Positions 20,346 through 29,485 are shown, numbered from the stretch's first letter. The stretch is DNA of 39,899 bases from Clostridia bacterium (GCA_017453245.1 JAFTKM010000001.1:1-39899); one strand, 5' to 3'. A program made the numbers and translations. The notes: generated from the letters alone by a model not told the origin.

Positions 20346-23300
20346 TCAGGAGCGTTTGCCGAAGGAGCAGCCGAAGGCTACGTCGTCGAGCATAAGGCCG
20401 CTGCCCTCTGACTGAGTATATCCGGAAACGTAGATACCGCTGATGCAATTGCCGAGGGTGGTAAGCGTTCTCGACTTAGTGCCGACGTAGCTGCCGTCGA
20501 TATAGTAGTGGACGGTAACGGTATCCTCGGACGCGGAGAGCTCGATAACCATCTTGACGTCTATCCAGCCGGTGAAGCTGTCGTCGCCTACCTCTACGGT
20601 CTTGAGAGTAAGGCCGTCCCAACCGGAAACTGTCACCTTAGTTGTCTTGGTGATCCAGCCGCTGGTTACGGGTGCGGAAACCGTGAAGAAGTTATCAACT
20701 ATGACGCCGCCCTCCTTCCAACGGTTTTCATTCACGTTGGAATTGATGTCAACAAACTTCATCGAAAGGCCGCTCTCTGCAAAGGCATTGATCTTGAAGG
20801 AGAGGTAGCCTACCGCGTTATTAGCGGAGGAGAGCTCGTTGAGACCGTTGCTCTTGGAGGGGAGCCAGAGCTCAAGCTGAGTTGAAGCGTCGGAATTGGT
20901 CTTAAGGAGCTTATATACTCCGTCCTCGATGAGGGGATTATCCGAGCTGCCCGTGGTATAGCCACGGCTTGCGTTTGCCCCACCGCCCTGAAGGACGCTG
21001 TAATCCGAGCCGTCTGCGGCGCAATTTACGTCAGGAACGTAGCTTGCGTTACAGGTAGGACAGGTATAGGTGATCGCGCCGTTTGTAATTGTGTGGGTGA
21101 GCGAGGAGTGAGGCTGGGTCGAGAGGATAACACCGTCTGTGGTTGCGCCGCAAGAGGAATCGGTGCAGGTGTATCTGATGACGCCCGCCTTACAGTTTGT
21201 CGTGGATGCGGGGGTGATAACCGTGCCGCTATCCCAGGTGTGCTCGTGCATCTCAAAATCTACGTTTGTAAACAAACCGCTTGTAGAGGATAAGGTGACA
21301 CCGACCTCTCCGCCGTTAGGTCTCTTAAGTCCGTCGATCTTTATGTAAGTCGGGAGAAGAAGCGGGTTTGTCGCATCGGTCAAGGATGCGGAGGTTGCGT
21401 CGAGGATATTGTACAGACAAATACTGGTGCGCGGAGTGGTAAGTCCGTTAATTATGAGCGAGTTGGTCATATGGTTGGGAAGACCGCAATTGAAGCTCTG
21501 CCACTTGCCCTCAACGATACAGGAGAGCTCGGAAGACATTTTACAGTTAACGATCTCGACGTCACCGTTAAAATAGCTGCTATAGTCCATACGGAGATGG
21601 ATAAATGCCGATCCGCTTACACGGGTCACATCCTCGATATAAAGCTTACCACCGCCGATCACGAGTATACCAAAGCCGAAGGTGGAATTCTTAAGAGTAG
21701 CGTTATAAAGTCCCTGATGCGCGTCGAAGCGGTCGAGATAGCATCCGTCAAGGACCATATTACGGCACCAGTTGGTACCCATAATGCCGTGGTACATAAA
21801 TCTGTTGGTGATCACCTCTCCGGTCGCCTCGTTCTCGTACTGTCTTACTCTTATGAAGTTGAGGTTTACGCATCTATTTGCCGTAATATCGTAGTTACCT
21901 ACCTCGTTACGAGTTGACACGCCGTTAAGATCCTGCCAGAAGCTGTACGCTTGGTGTCCCTCAACAACGCAGTCCTGCATCGTAACGTTATACGCGTTGT
22001 TGAAAGCATAGAATCCGTTATACGTAACGCCGTAAGATTTATCAGCGCCCCATTTATCAATGACTCCATCACCGCTTCTGTCGGTTTCAATAGTCATCAT
22101 CTCGTTTTCTACGATATGCTCAACGTCGTAAACCGTAGTATTGGAGCGCTCAATACACAGGCCACGGTTAAAGAAGCTCGTGTTGTTGTTTTCGAAATTG
22201 GGATCCTGCTCCTTGGGATTGGGAGCTATGGTAGTGAAGGTAGCGTTTCCAACTCTTATAGCCTTTTCGTTTATGGAGTATACGATGATCGTGGTTATAG
22301 AGGAATAATCATACTGAATAGGTGTGGAGGGATCAACGTTGCCGTTCTTGTCAACGAGAATCATCTCATTTTTATAAGCACCGTTGGTAGCGTTTACACC
22401 GTTGCGTATGTAGATCCTTTCTTTAGAGTTCTCGATCTTGATCATACAAGGCTCGGAGAACGTCATACCAATATTAGTCTGCCCCTTGGAAAGACCGTTT
22501 CTTGCTAAGGCGGAGGGAACGCTCACGCTCCTGCCAGCGGTGTCGGGGGCTATGGTAAATACATGTATATTTCTGAGCTTTGTATCATCCCAACGGATAT
22601 TACGGTCATCAAAAATAAAACTCGCACCGTTCCAGTTTGTATCGGTTTTGATAACTATTGTTTGCGAAATAGCGCCAATATAATATGTAGCGCCCGCCTT
22701 GCCCTCTACGGGAAGCCCCATAGAGTTAGCGTAATTATGCGCCTTGCGGATAGCCTCGGAGTCGTCGGTAACGCCGTCGCCCTTAGCACCGTAATCCTCG
22801 TAGGTTACCGCCTCAACTATATGGCCGCATCTCGTGCAGGTATTGGCGTAAGTGCCTTCTTCTCCGGGAACCTCGGAATACGAGTAGTTATGTCCGAGCG
22901 CCGGAATTACCGTCTGAGATACAAAGGTTCCATTACACGTCGTACAATACTCGCCCTCGGTAAGTCCGGAGGAGGTACAGGTAGCCTCAACAGCGGGCTT
23001 TGTCGCTCTGGTATGTCCCTTGGCAGGAATGGTATTCTGAGCTACAAGAGTCTCGCCGCATCCCGAGCACTTCTTACCCTCTGTCAAGCCGGTAGCCGTA
23101 CAAGTAGGAGCAACCGCAGAAAGAGTAACGGTATCGAAGTCGCTATGATCGTGAGCGGTAGAAGCAATAACCTCGGTCTCATACTCATCGCACGCAGAGC
23201 ATTCGCGGCGCTTGAGTCCCGTCTCGGTATCTGTCGGCTCCTTGGTTACTTCCCAATCGCCGAAGCTGTGACCGCTTGCGGGGATCACCGTCTGTGTGAC

Positions 23301-23741
23301 GAATACCTCGCTGCAGACCGAGCAATACTTGCCCTCGGTAAGTCCTGACGTTGTGCAGGTAGCCGCAACAGCGCGGCTTACTGTCTCTACGTGGCCAAAT
23401 GCCTCCTGGACCTTGCCCGCTACGGTAACCTCGCCGCAGACGGAGCAATGCTTGCCCTTGGTATGGCCGTCCTCAGTACACGTGGGAGCGACTGCCTCGT
23501 CCTCGACCTCGGTGTGGCCCTTAGCCTTTACAGCTTCCTGCTTTACGAGTATCTCGTCGCAGGTGGAGCAATGCTTACCCTGAGTCAGTCCCGCCTCGGT
23601 ACACGTAGCGGGGACAGCGGGATCGATCACAACGGTGTGGGAGTGCTTCCCTGCACCCATATCACCGCAGGATGTGAGCGCAAGCGCGCACACGAGAGAA
23701 ACAAGGCTTAAAAGCAATACTAGTCTTAAAGTCTTTTTCAT
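20346..23741 (-). CDS. Surface lipoprotein: CxxC modules plus right-handed beta-helix (pectate-lyase superfamily)
   Basis: A 1131-residue exported lipoprotein (signal [20 protein letters not shown], lipobox LTSC). Residues about 30-310 hold five full modules of the type [15 protein letters not shown] and two variant CxxC modules. These match the lipoprotein at 1-5189, including the composite [31 protein letters not shown]. From about 312 the start [18 protein letters not shown] is typical of pectate-lyase-superfamily right-handed beta-helix domains. A long helix with many G/N-rich turns follows (to about 830). Another CxxC pair region (about 840-905) and a C-terminal beta-sandwich-like domain (about 910-1131) complete it. 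It probably binds or cleaves a polysaccharide at the cell surface; the active site cannot be identified. It has its own promoter and terminator. Confidence 0.87.
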   Translation of the reverse strand: MKKTLRLVLLLSLVSLVCALALTSCGDMGAGKHSHTVVIDPAVPATCTEAGLTQGKHCSTCDEILVKQEAVKAKGHTEVEDEAVAPTCTEDGHTKGKHCSVCGEVTVAGKVQEAFGHVETVSRAVAATCTTSGLTEGKYCSVCSEVFVTQTVIPASGHSFGDWEVTKEPTDTETGLKRRECSACDEYETEVIASTAHDHSDFDTVTLSAVAPTCTATGLTEGKKCSGCGETLVAQNTIPAKGHTRATKPAVEATCTSSGLTEGEYCTTCNGTFVSQTVIPALGHNYSYSEVPGEEGTYANTCTRCGHIVEAVTYEDYGAKGDGVTDDSEAIRKAHNYANSMGLPVEGKAGATYYIGAISQTIVIKTDTNWNGASFIFDDRNIRWDDTKLRNIHVFTIAPDTAGRSVSVPSALARNGLSKGQTNIGMTFSEPCMIKIENSKERIYIRNGVNATNGAYKNEMILVDKNGNVDPSTPIQYDYSSITTIIVYSINEKAIRVGNATFTTIAPNPKEQDPNFENNNTSFFNRGLCIERSNTTVYDVEHIVENEMMTIETDRSGDGVIDKWGADKSYGVTYNGFYAFNNAYNVTMQDCVVEGHQAYSFWQDLNGVSTRNEVGNYDITANRCVNLNFIRVRQYENEATGEVITNRFMYHGIMGTNWCRNMVLDGCYLDRFDAHQGLYNATLKNSTFGFGILVIGGGKLYIEDVTRVSGSAFIHLRMDYSSYFNGDVEIVNCKMSSELSCIVEGKWQSFNCGLPNHMTNSLIINGLTTPRTSICLYNILDATSASLTDATNPLLLPTYIKIDGLKRPNGGEVGVTLSSTSGLFTNVDFEMHEHTWDSGTVITPASTTNCKAGVIRYTCTDSSCGATTDGVILSTQPHSSLTHTITNGAITYTCPTCNASYVPDVNCAADGSDYSVLQGGGANASRGYTTGSSDNPLIEDGVYKLLKTNSDASTQLELWLPSKSNGLNELSSANNAVGYLSFKINAFAESGLSMKFVDINSNVNENRWKEGGVIVDNFFTVSAPVTSGWITKTTKVTVSGWDGLTLKTVEVGDDSFTGWIDVKMVIELSASEDTVTVHYYIDGSYVGTKSRTLTTLGNCISGIYVSGYTQSEGSGLMLDDVAFGCSFGKRS

Positions 23742-23793
23742 TTAAAATGTCGTCCTTTCTCTTTCAGCTCATCGGCTTATTTTTTTTGCACGT

Positions 23794-23822
23794 ATTATAA
23801 CATATATTTTAGGCAATGTCAA
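23794..23822 (-). promoter_or_regulatory. Consensus promoter of the beta-helix lipoprotein gene
   Basis: -35 TTGACA (23817-23822), 17-bp spacer, -10 TATAAT (23794-23799) on the minus strand: full consensus, suggesting strong basal transcription. Confidence 0.88.
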
Positions 23823-23916
23823 CGCACAAAGTGTGTATAAAAGGTGAAAAATTGTTAAAATGGTACACATTAAAACAATCTGTACCGTTATCTTCGCTGA
23901 TAAATTATCCTTCTTT

Positions 23917-23945
23917 TTGAAATAGATTGAAATTGAGTGAATAAT
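23917..23945 (+). promoter_or_regulatory. Possible promoter of the SpoIIQ-like gene
   Basis: TTGAAA (23917-23922), 17-bp spacer, AATAAT (23940-23945). This is a weak match. If the gene is a true spoIIQ, a sigma-F promoter would be expected, and I could not identify one with confidence. Confidence 0.3.
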
Positions 23946-23999
23946 CCGTCATCTTCGGGAAGAAAATAGTGACAGCATATTTTTGGAAAGGATGATCTA

Positions 24000-24677
24000 T
24001 TGACAATGGAAAAAAGAATTAAATTCAGCGACAAGTCGGTAACCTCAAAAATCGTATATGCCGTGGTTATCGCTATCTTGTGCATTACCGCTATCGTTGT
24101 GGGTATAGTAAGCGCGGCGTCGAAGAAAAACGATACTCCCGACGTGGAAAATCCGCCCGTAGAGGACGGAGGAAATCAGGGTAACGAGAATGAGACTCCC
24201 GCACCCGATGATACCCCGAAGGATGAGACAAAGCTCTCCTTTATCGCTCCGACGGCAGGCACTGTCACCAAGGAGCACAGCCTTGAGATGCCCGTATTCT
24301 CGGTAACTCTCGGTGAGTGGAGAGTACACACCGGTATTGATATCTCCTGCGACGAGGGCGCAAGCGTATACGCCTCCGAGGCGGGTGTGGTCTCGGGTAT
24401 TTATTCCGACCCTATGCTTGGATATACCGTAGAGATCACGCACAAGGGTGATATCAAGACAAGATATTCCAACCTCTCAAGTGACGCCCTGGAGCTCAAG
24501 GTCGGTGACGAGGTATCTCTTGGCGACAAGATCGGCGTGGTGGGTGACACTTCCCTCTCCGAGCTTGCGGAGGAGCCTCACCTCCACTTCGAGGTGCTCT
24601 TAAAGGACGTAAAGGTTAATCCCATGGATTATATCAACGAGGAATCCAAGAAGGCGTCGCTTGGTATCGAGCCCTAA
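24000..24677 (+). CDS. Membrane-anchored LytM/M23-domain protein, SpoIIQ-like
   Basis: The 225-residue protein has a short cytosolic N-terminus, one membrane segment (about 18-40), an acidic Pro/Glu/Asp-rich linker (about 42-76) and a C-terminal M23 (LytM) domain. Zinc-ligand motifs HTGID (His110, Asp114) and HLHF (His194, His196) are present. The position that is His in the usual YAHL motif is Asn here (RYSNL, near residue 158), so peptidase activity may be lost or altered. Size, topology and the W-x-V-H-T-G-x-D block resemble SpoIIQ, the forespore channel protein of endospore formers. A general cell-wall M23 factor is the alternative. The TTG at 24000 is 7 nt after AAAGGA; ATG 24006 is also possible. 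Confidence 0.8.
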   Translation: MTMEKRIKFSDKSVTSKIVYAVVIAILCITAIVVGIVSAASKKNDTPDVENPPVEDGGNQGNENETPAPDDTPKDETKLSFIAPTAGTVTKEHSLEMPVFSVTLGEWRVHTGIDISCDEGASVYASEAGVVSGIYSDPMLGYTVEITHKGDIKTRYSNLSSDALELKVGDEVSLGDKIGVVGDTSLSELAEEPHLHFEVLLKDVKVNPMDYINEESKKASLGIEP

Positions 24678-24684
24678 GGGCGGT

Positions 24685-24880
24685 GATGTTCGCCTTGAGG
24701 CGAGTTGTATTCTTTGCTGTGCAAAGAGTTATATTTGCCCAAGGGCAAGTTATATTTCCCATATGGGAAGTTATATTCTCTGCTGCGCAAAGAGTTATAT
24801 TTGCCCAAGGGCAAGTTATATTTGCCTTATGGCAAGTTATATTCTCTGCTGCGCAAAGAGTTATATTTGCTTCGCAAGTT
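24685..24880 (+). repeat. Short-hairpin array with AGTTATATT linker in the 3' UTR of the SpoIIQ-like gene
   Basis: Nine small palindromes in a row: TCGCC-ttga-GGCGA, CTTTGC-tgt-GCAAAG, TGCCC-aag-GGGCA, TCCC-atat-GGGA, TTTGC-type with CTCTGCTGCGCAAAGAG, TGCCC-aag-GGGCA again, TGCC-ttat-GGCA, CTCTGCTGCGCAAAGAG again and GC-ttc-GC. They are joined by AGTTATATT, always in the same orientation. The array begins a few bases after the stop codon and ends 15-20 nt before the terminator, so it would be transcribed as a string of hairpins. Confidence 0.8.
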
Positions 24881-24894
24881 TTGAACCTGTGAGG

Positions 24895-24921
24895 AAAGAG
24901 GGCTTTCGGGCTCTCTTTTTT
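24895..24921 (+). terminator. Terminator after the hairpin array
   Basis: AAAGAGGGC-tttcgg-GCTCTCTTT (one G-U pair) followed by a T run. It ends the transcript of the SpoIIQ-like gene, including the hairpin array. Confidence 0.85.
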
Positions 24922-24931
24922 CATATTGTGC

Positions 24932-24960
24932 TTGAAATTTAGAGATACGTGTGGTATAAT
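24932..24960 (+). promoter_or_regulatory. Promoter of hom
   Basis: -35 TTGAAA (24932-24937), 17-bp spacer, -10 TATAAT (24955-24960). The start codon lies about 25 nt beyond the expected transcription start, so there is no leader RNA. Confidence 0.8.
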
Positions 24961-24991
24961 GTCGGTATCAGTAAATTCCGGAGGAAAAATA

Positions 24992-26200
24992 ATGAAAAAG
25001 CATGGAGTTGCAATACTCGGATTTGGTGTTGTCGGCGGCGGTGTTGCCGACCTGCTCACTAATAACCGGGAGGAAATAAAGAATTACCTTGGATGCGAGG
25101 TAGAGATAAGAAAAATACTTGACTTAAGAGACTTCCCCGCCTCTCCCTTTGCTTCCCTTGTGACGCACGACTTTGCCGACGTGCTCGCGGACGAGGGCGT
25201 TGACACGGTGATGGAGATGATGGGCGGCTCTCACCCCGCGTACGAGTATACGGTTGCGGCACTTAAGGCGGGAAAGAACGTTATTACCTCTAACAAGGAG
25301 GTCGTAGCGAATTTCGGCGACGAGTTTGTCGCGATTGCAAATCAGATGGGTGTGTCCTACCGCTTTGAGGCGGCGGTTGGCGGCGGTATTCCCGTAATCA
25401 ATCCCCTCATTGGCTGTGTAAGGCAGAATAAGGTCCGTGAGGTGCGCGGCATACTCAACGGAACGACCAACTATATACTTACCAAGATGTTCACCTACGG
25501 TGACAGCTTCGAGAATGCGCTCGCGGACGCTCAGGCTAAGGGCTACGCCGAGGCAAATCCCGCGGCTGACGTTATGGGTACTGACGCTTGCAGAAAGATC
25601 ACTATACTCACCGCTCTCGCGGCGGACAAGCTCTTTGACGTAAACACCGTACACACAGAGGGCATCACCGGTATCAGAAAGGCTGACGTGCTCGCGGCAG
25701 AAAAGCTCGGTCACAGGATCAAGCTCCTCGGCAGATGTATACTTGGAGACGAGGGCGAGGTCGTTATGGTATCCCCCTTCCTTCTTCCCTCGGACAGTCC
25801 GCTCTCTACGGTAAGCGGAGTATACAATGCGGTTGAGGTAGTAGCGGAGCCGCTTGGCAACGTGATGTTCTACGGTCAGGGCGCGGGCGCAGGCGCTACC
25901 GCATCTGCAGTAGTAGGCGACCTTCTCCCCATTATTGCTTACGGCAGTAAGAATCCCATTGTTCCCGGCTTCAACAGAGTAGACTATCCCGCATCGGATT
26001 CCTTCGCGGGCTTCAAGTCGAAGAAGTATATTGCCCTCCCCTCGGGTAACGAGGAGAAGGTGCGCGAGGTATTCGGTGACGTAGCCTTCATCGAATCCGA
26101 CGAGTGCGCATTTATCACAAGCTGCGAAAGTGAAAAGGAAACCGACGAGGCTCTCGCCGCTATCGGCGTCCCCGTCCTCTCCAAGATCCGTTTCCTTTGA
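24992..26200 (+). CDS. hom: Homoserine dehydrogenase
   Basis: Reduces aspartate semialdehyde to homoserine, the branch point to threonine, methionine and isoleucine. The 402-residue protein starts with the NAD(P)-binding Rossmann motif VAILGFGVVGGGV. It has VITSNKEV (catalytic region), the long conserved block VREVRGILNGTTNYILTKM, AKGYAEANPAADVMGTDACRK and RADxLAAEKLG-type sequence. The C-terminal ACT-like region is short (about 360-402). GGAGG (24980-24984) places the start at 24992. The gene is monocistronic and convergent with the AGCS symporter, whose 3' end overlaps hom by 41 bp. Confidence 0.95.
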   Translation: MKKHGVAILGFGVVGGGVADLLTNNREEIKNYLGCEVEIRKILDLRDFPASPFASLVTHDFADVLADEGVDTVMEMMGGSHPAYEYTVAALKAGKNVITSNKEVVANFGDEFVAIANQMGVSYRFEAAVGGGIPVINPLIGCVRQNKVREVRGILNGTTNYILTKMFTYGDSFENALADAQAKGYAEANPAADVMGTDACRKITILTALAADKLFDVNTVHTEGITGIRKADVLAAEKLGHRIKLLGRCILGDEGEVVMVSPFLLPSDSPLSTVSGVYNAVEVVAEPLGNVMFYGQGAGAGATASAVVGDLLPIIAYGSKNPIVPGFNRVDYPASDSFAGFKSKKYIALPSGNEEKVREVFGDVAFIESDECAFITSCESEKETDEALAAIGVPVLSKIRFL

Positions 26201-27497
26201 TTTTGTAGATCCTTATATCGGAGTCAATGACTCCTCCACTCTCCGACAGGTGTACTATCCTGTCGGAGTTTTTTATCAGGGCGGAAAGAGTGAGCAATGT
26301 TGCAAGCGCCATTAAGGCGTCGGTGACGGTGACAAGCAGATATGAGTCGGCAAAGCAACCGATGGAAACAAAGATAAGAAAGAGCGGGAGAAAGACCGCT
26401 CTTTTGCTTTTGCCAAAGAGCTGAGAGAAGGACTCCGAGCCGTAGTAATACCAGCAGATGACGGTGGCAAAGGCAAAGGCGAAAACGCAGAAAAGAACGG
26501 CGTACTTTCCGGGTGCGCCAAACTGATTTCCGACGGCGTACATAACGAGCTCCATACCGCCCGAGAGAACGGATATATCGGGCACTGAAAGAAGGATAGA
26601 AAAGCCGGTAAGCATACAGATAAGTCCGGTATCAAACCAGACCTCGAATATACCGAGAAGACCTGCGGTCGCGGGACTGAGAACACCGCTTCTCGAATGG
26701 GCGATGGCGGAGGTGCCCGCGCCCGCCTCGTTGGAAAGAATACCTCTTGCAAAGCCCTCGCGAATGGGGGCAAGTGTGAGGAAGGATACTCCTCCGCCGA
26801 GAATGCTCTCAAGGCTGAAAGCAGATCTGATGATATTATGTAGCACAGCACCAAAACCGTTAATATTCAGTATAATGACGCCAAATGTAATAAATATGTA
26901 AATTATAGTAGTCATAGGAATGATTATCGAGGTTATCTTTTCAATTTTCTGTGTTCCGCCTATTATAGCGACAAGCGTTATCAGAACAAGAATAAGTGAG
27001 AGGCTCTCGCGAGGGACGTCTGCTACCACGAGGAGCGACTCTCTTATTGCTCCGGTCTGAAGAGAGGCTCCCATAACTAGTGAAAGACCGAGTGTGGCAA
27101 GGGCGTATAGGCGGGACATACGTCCTCCCATTTTTTCAAATGACACCTTGATAACGTAGAAAAAACCGCCGTGGGTGTCGGTGTCGTGAAAGAGATTATC
27201 ACTTGAGATAACGACCTCTGCAAACTTAATAACCATAGCAAAAAGCATAGAAATAAAGAGCCAGAAAAGGCTTCCCGCGCCGCCGATAATCAAGCCCATA
27301 GCAACGCCGAAAACGTTACCTACTCCGAGCGTTCCGGCAAGAGCGAGCGAGAAGGACCTGAGCGCTCTTTTATCCCTTATCGCGCGCAGTCCGCGCCTTG
27401 CCGTCCTTATCGGGTGAAGTATAAAGAAAAAGCGCAGCTTTATCAAAAAGTAGCTTCCGACAGCCGCGAGGATTATTGGCAAAAATATAAATTTCAT
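26160..27497 (-). CDS. Alanine/glycine:cation symporter (AGCS) family transporter
   Basis: A 445-residue integral membrane protein with about 10-11 hydrophobic segments. The AGCS signatures are GTLGVGNVFGVAMGL near residue 55 and NEAGAGTSAIAHSRS near the middle. These carriers import alanine, glycine or serine with Na+ or H+. The gene lies downstream of sdaA and its operon partners, so serine or alanine is the likely substrate (inference). GGAGG lies 9 nt before the ATG, but inside a hairpin (27498-27533). The last about 45 residues are polar, and the coding strand there is antisense to the hom terminator; the gene overlaps hom by 41 bp tail to tail. Confidence 0.93.
   Translation of the reverse strand: MKFIFLPIILAAVGSYFLIKLRFFFILHPIRTARRGLRAIRDKRALRSFSLALAGTLGVGNVFGVAMGLIIGGAGSLFWLFISMLFAMVIKFAEVVISSDNLFHDTDTHGGFFYVIKVSFEKMGGRMSRLYALATLGLSLVMGASLQTGAIRESLLVVADVPRESLSLILVLITLVAIIGGTQKIEKITSIIIPMTTIIYIFITFGVIILNINGFGAVLHNIIRSAFSLESILGGGVSFLTLAPIREGFARGILSNEAGAGTSAIAHSRSGVLSPATAGLLGIFEVWFDTGLICMLTGFSILLSVPDISVLSGGMELVMYAVGNQFGAPGKYAVLFCVFAFAFATVICWYYYGSESFSQLFGKSKRAVFLPLFLIFVSIGCFADSYLLVTVTDALMALATLLTLSALIKNSDRIVHLSESGGVIDSDIRIYKIKGNGSWRGRGRR
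26241..26274 (+). terminator. hom terminator lying inside the opposite-strand symporter gene
   Basis: CTCCGACAGG (26241-26250) and CCTGTCGGAG (26259-26268) form a perfect 10-bp stem followed by TTTTTT. On the minus strand the same bases encode part of the symporter C-terminus (NSDRIVHLSES). Confidence 0.88.
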
Positions 27498-27533
27498 AAA
27501 AAATGTCCTCCGCTAAAAATCTATGCGGAGGAC
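27498..27533 (-). terminator. Terminator/attenuator hairpin that contains the symporter Shine-Dalgarno
   Basis: On the minus strand GTCCTCCGC (27533-27525) pairs perfectly with GCGGAGGAC (27513-27505), followed by A and TTTTTT, then the ATG of the symporter. The GGAGG in the 3' arm is the only good ribosome binding site. The element can therefore act as a terminator for the sdaA operon and also hide the ribosome binding site when transcribed. Confidence 0.7.
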
Positions 27534-27584
27534 GGTTGTCTATATGTTGTTTATTTACAGCTTGAGTCGGAATACAGATCCCAT

Positions 27585-28079
27585 TTACTTAATAAGCAGG
27601 TCCACGAGCTTCCAGATAATAAATCCGACAGCGCCAATACCTACGCCGATCCACAGCCAATTCATTACCTTGTCAAACTTAGCGTTTGAGGCCGCTTCCT
27701 TCTCGTCAAGGAGTCTGTCCTCCTCGGTCTCCTGAAGCTCCTCGGGAATCTCATCCATACCCTCGTTTGCTCTTTCCTCATCGAGCGAGAAGTCATAGCT
27801 TCCCTCTTTTATTTTCTGTGCGCGCTCGGCACACTCGGAAAGCATCTCGGTAACTGTGGCGACGGTAAAGCGGTCGTCTACGTTTGCGGCGCTCATTCTC
27901 GCGGTAAGACTGTCCATAGCGGCAACAACGGTGTCATACTCCTTGCCATAGCTCATGGTTTCGACGAGCGAAGCGCATTCGTCACAAAGAAGCTTGGGAT
28001 TTCCGTAGGCGCCCATAGTTAGGACGGGGGCATCCTCGTTTTCAATTCTTGCAAGGCAAGTACAGCATATCTTTCTCAT
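27585..28079 (-). CDS. Zinc-ribbon protein with C-terminal membrane anchor, function unknown
   Basis: A 164-residue protein that I do not recognise as a named family. The N-terminus has two Cys pairs (ICCTC near residue 4-8 and LCDEC near 32-36), consistent with a zinc ribbon. A helical, acidic middle follows (about 45-130, DFSLDEERANEGMDE and EELQETEEDRLLDEKE), probably a coiled coil. A single C-terminal membrane segment (about 138-162, WIGVGIGAVGFIIWKLV) ends the protein, so it is probably tail-anchored with the ribbon in the cytosol. ATG 28079 is chosen because GAGG lies just upstream and the longer version would overlap ynzC. It is the third gene of the sdaA-ynzC operon. Confidence 0.75.
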   Translation of the reverse strand: MRKICCTCLARIENEDAPVLTMGAYGNPKLLCDECASLVETMSYGKEYDTVVAAMDSLTARMSAANVDDRFTVATVTEMLSECAERAQKIKEGSYDFSLDEERANEGMDEIPEELQETEEDRLLDEKEAASNAKFDKVMNWLWIGVGIGAVGFIIWKLVDLLIK

Positions 28080-28086
28080 CCTGACC

Positions 28087-28239
28087 TCACTTTTCCTCGT
28101 CACCGCGAAGGGTACGTCTGAATTCGGCAATATACTCGGCTCTGAGAGCTTCCCTCTCAGTCTTTTCCTCCTCGGTAAGATCACGCTCCTTTGCGAGTCT
28201 GCCGAGCTCGTTGATTCTTTCTATCTTTTGCTTTTCCAT
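28087..28239 (-). CDS. DUF896 / YnzC-family small protein
   Basis: A 50-residue ORF: MEKQKIERINELGRLAKERD, then LTEEEKTEREALRAEYIAEF and a short RRTLRGDEEK tail. This is the compact helical-hairpin DUF896 (UPF0291, YnzC) family of Firmicutes. Its biochemical role is not established. The ATG overlaps the stop of sdaA (TGATG), indicating translational coupling, and the next gene starts 7 nt after its stop. In other genomes relatives often sit in various operons, so the link to serine metabolism may be only positional. Confidence 0.9.
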   Translation of the reverse strand: MEKQKIERINELGRLAKERDLTEEEKTEREALRAEYIAEFRRTLRGDEEK

Positions 28240-29456
28240 CACTTTTCATCCTTCTTTTTGTAAAGCTTTGCAAGTCCGCCCGCGCTCGTCTCACGGTAGA
28301 GATGAGAGAGGTCCTTGCCCGTTTCGTACATTGTCTCGATAACCATATCGAGTGAGATCTTTCTCGAGCCCGAGAGGAAGTTTGCGAGGTTGACCGCGTT
28401 TATCGCTCTCATAGCCGCAACAGCGTTACGCTCTATGCAGGGGATCTGCACGAGGCCGCAGATAGGGTCACAGGTGAGACCGAGGTGGTGCTCAAAGGCG
28501 ATCTCAGCCGCATACTCTATCTGGTCAAGGCCCATCTCAAAGAGCTCGCCAAGAGCGGCAGACGCCATCGAGCAGGCAGTACCGATCTCCGCCTGACATC
28601 CGCACTCCGCGCCGCTGACCGAGGCGTTGGTCTTAACTATCGTGCCGATAAGTCCGGCAACCGCAAGAGCGTCAAGTATATTCTTGTCGCTGAAGTTATG
28701 CTTTTTCTGCATATAGAGAAGCACGGACGGAAGAACCGCGCAGGCACCGCAGGTGGGAGCGGTAACGATAGTGCCGTTATCCGCATTCTGCTCGCTGACG
28801 GCATAGGCGTAAGCACAGACTATTCTGTTCTCGCGCGTTACCTCTCTTTCATCAATGTGTCTCTTATTGTAAAGCTGCTGAGCCTTTCTCTCAACTCCGA
28901 GGCCGCCGGGTAGGATGCCCGAGGTAGTAAGTCCCTCGTGAACGGCATTCTGCATAACGCCCCATACCTCGTAGAGAAAATCGTATATCTCCTTACCCTC
29001 GCGCATAACGACGTATTCGGAGAGGCGGATACCCTGTTCCATACAGTATTTCGAGATCTCGGCAAAGGTGGACTCTGGATAAACGTCGGGAGCGGATGCT
29101 CCGAGGTCACGGCCTTCTATCTCTATATCACCGCCGCCAATGCTCATAACTCGCATAGGCTTCTCATCGATCTTGCCGCCGCGGATAGCATAGATGTCCA
29201 TAGTGTTCTCGTGAGGGAGATCGCGGTCGGTCGTATTAAAGATGATCTCGCAGGGCTTATCTCCCGCCACCATTTTTATTGCGTTGTCGGTGCCGTGTCC
29301 TTCTCCCGTATCGGCAAGCGAGCCGAAGAGGATAACGCGATAAGCGTCGGCATCGGAATTTTCGCTGACGAATATCTCCATCGCGCGGGCGGGCCCCATC
29401 GTATGACTGCTTGACGGACCTTTACCTATTTTATACACGTCCTTGATTGATTTCAT
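28239..29456 (-). CDS. L-serine ammonia-lyase (iron-sulfur L-serine dehydratase, single chain)
   Basis: Deaminates L-serine to pyruvate and ammonia with a [4Fe-4S] cluster. The 405-residue protein fuses the beta-like part (N-terminus, GPSSSHTMGPARA, FGSLADTGEGHGTDNA) to the alpha-like part, as in one-polypeptide SdaA/SdaB enzymes. Cluster cysteines are expected in TAPTCGACAVLPS, CDPICGLVQIPC and nearby. ATG 29456 is chosen over 29495 because GGAGG lies 4 nt upstream and the family starts at MKSIKDVYKIG. It heads an operon with ynzC, a zinc-ribbon membrane protein and probably the AGCS transporter. Confidence 0.95.
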   Translation of the reverse strand: MKSIKDVYKIGKGPSSSHTMGPARAMEIFVSENSDADAYRVILFGSLADTGEGHGTDNAIKMVAGDKPCEIIFNTTDRDLPHENTMDIYAIRGGKIDEKPMRVMSIGGGDIEIEGRDLGASAPDVYPESTFAEISKYCMEQGIRLSEYVVMREGKEIYDFLYEVWGVMQNAVHEGLTTSGILPGGLGVERKAQQLYNKRHIDEREVTRENRIVCAYAYAVSEQNADNGTIVTAPTCGACAVLPSVLLYMQKKHNFSDKNILDALAVAGLIGTIVKTNASVSGAECGCQAEIGTACSMASAALGELFEMGLDQIEYAAEIAFEHHLGLTCDPICGLVQIPCIERNAVAAMRAINAVNLANFLSGSRKISLDMVIETMYETGKDLSHLYRETSAGGLAKLYKKKDEK

Positions 29457-29485
29457 ACATCCTCCGTAAAGAGTCGTTTTTATAT

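Noticed and set aside
24685-24880. CRISPR array
   Set aside because: The constant element is only about 9 bp and the variable parts are themselves palindromes; there are no cas genes.
24634-25059. A 141-codon minus-strand ORF with repeated NITCPWANITLC
   Set aside because: The peptide repeat is only the translation of the hairpin array and linker. It also covers the hom promoter and start.
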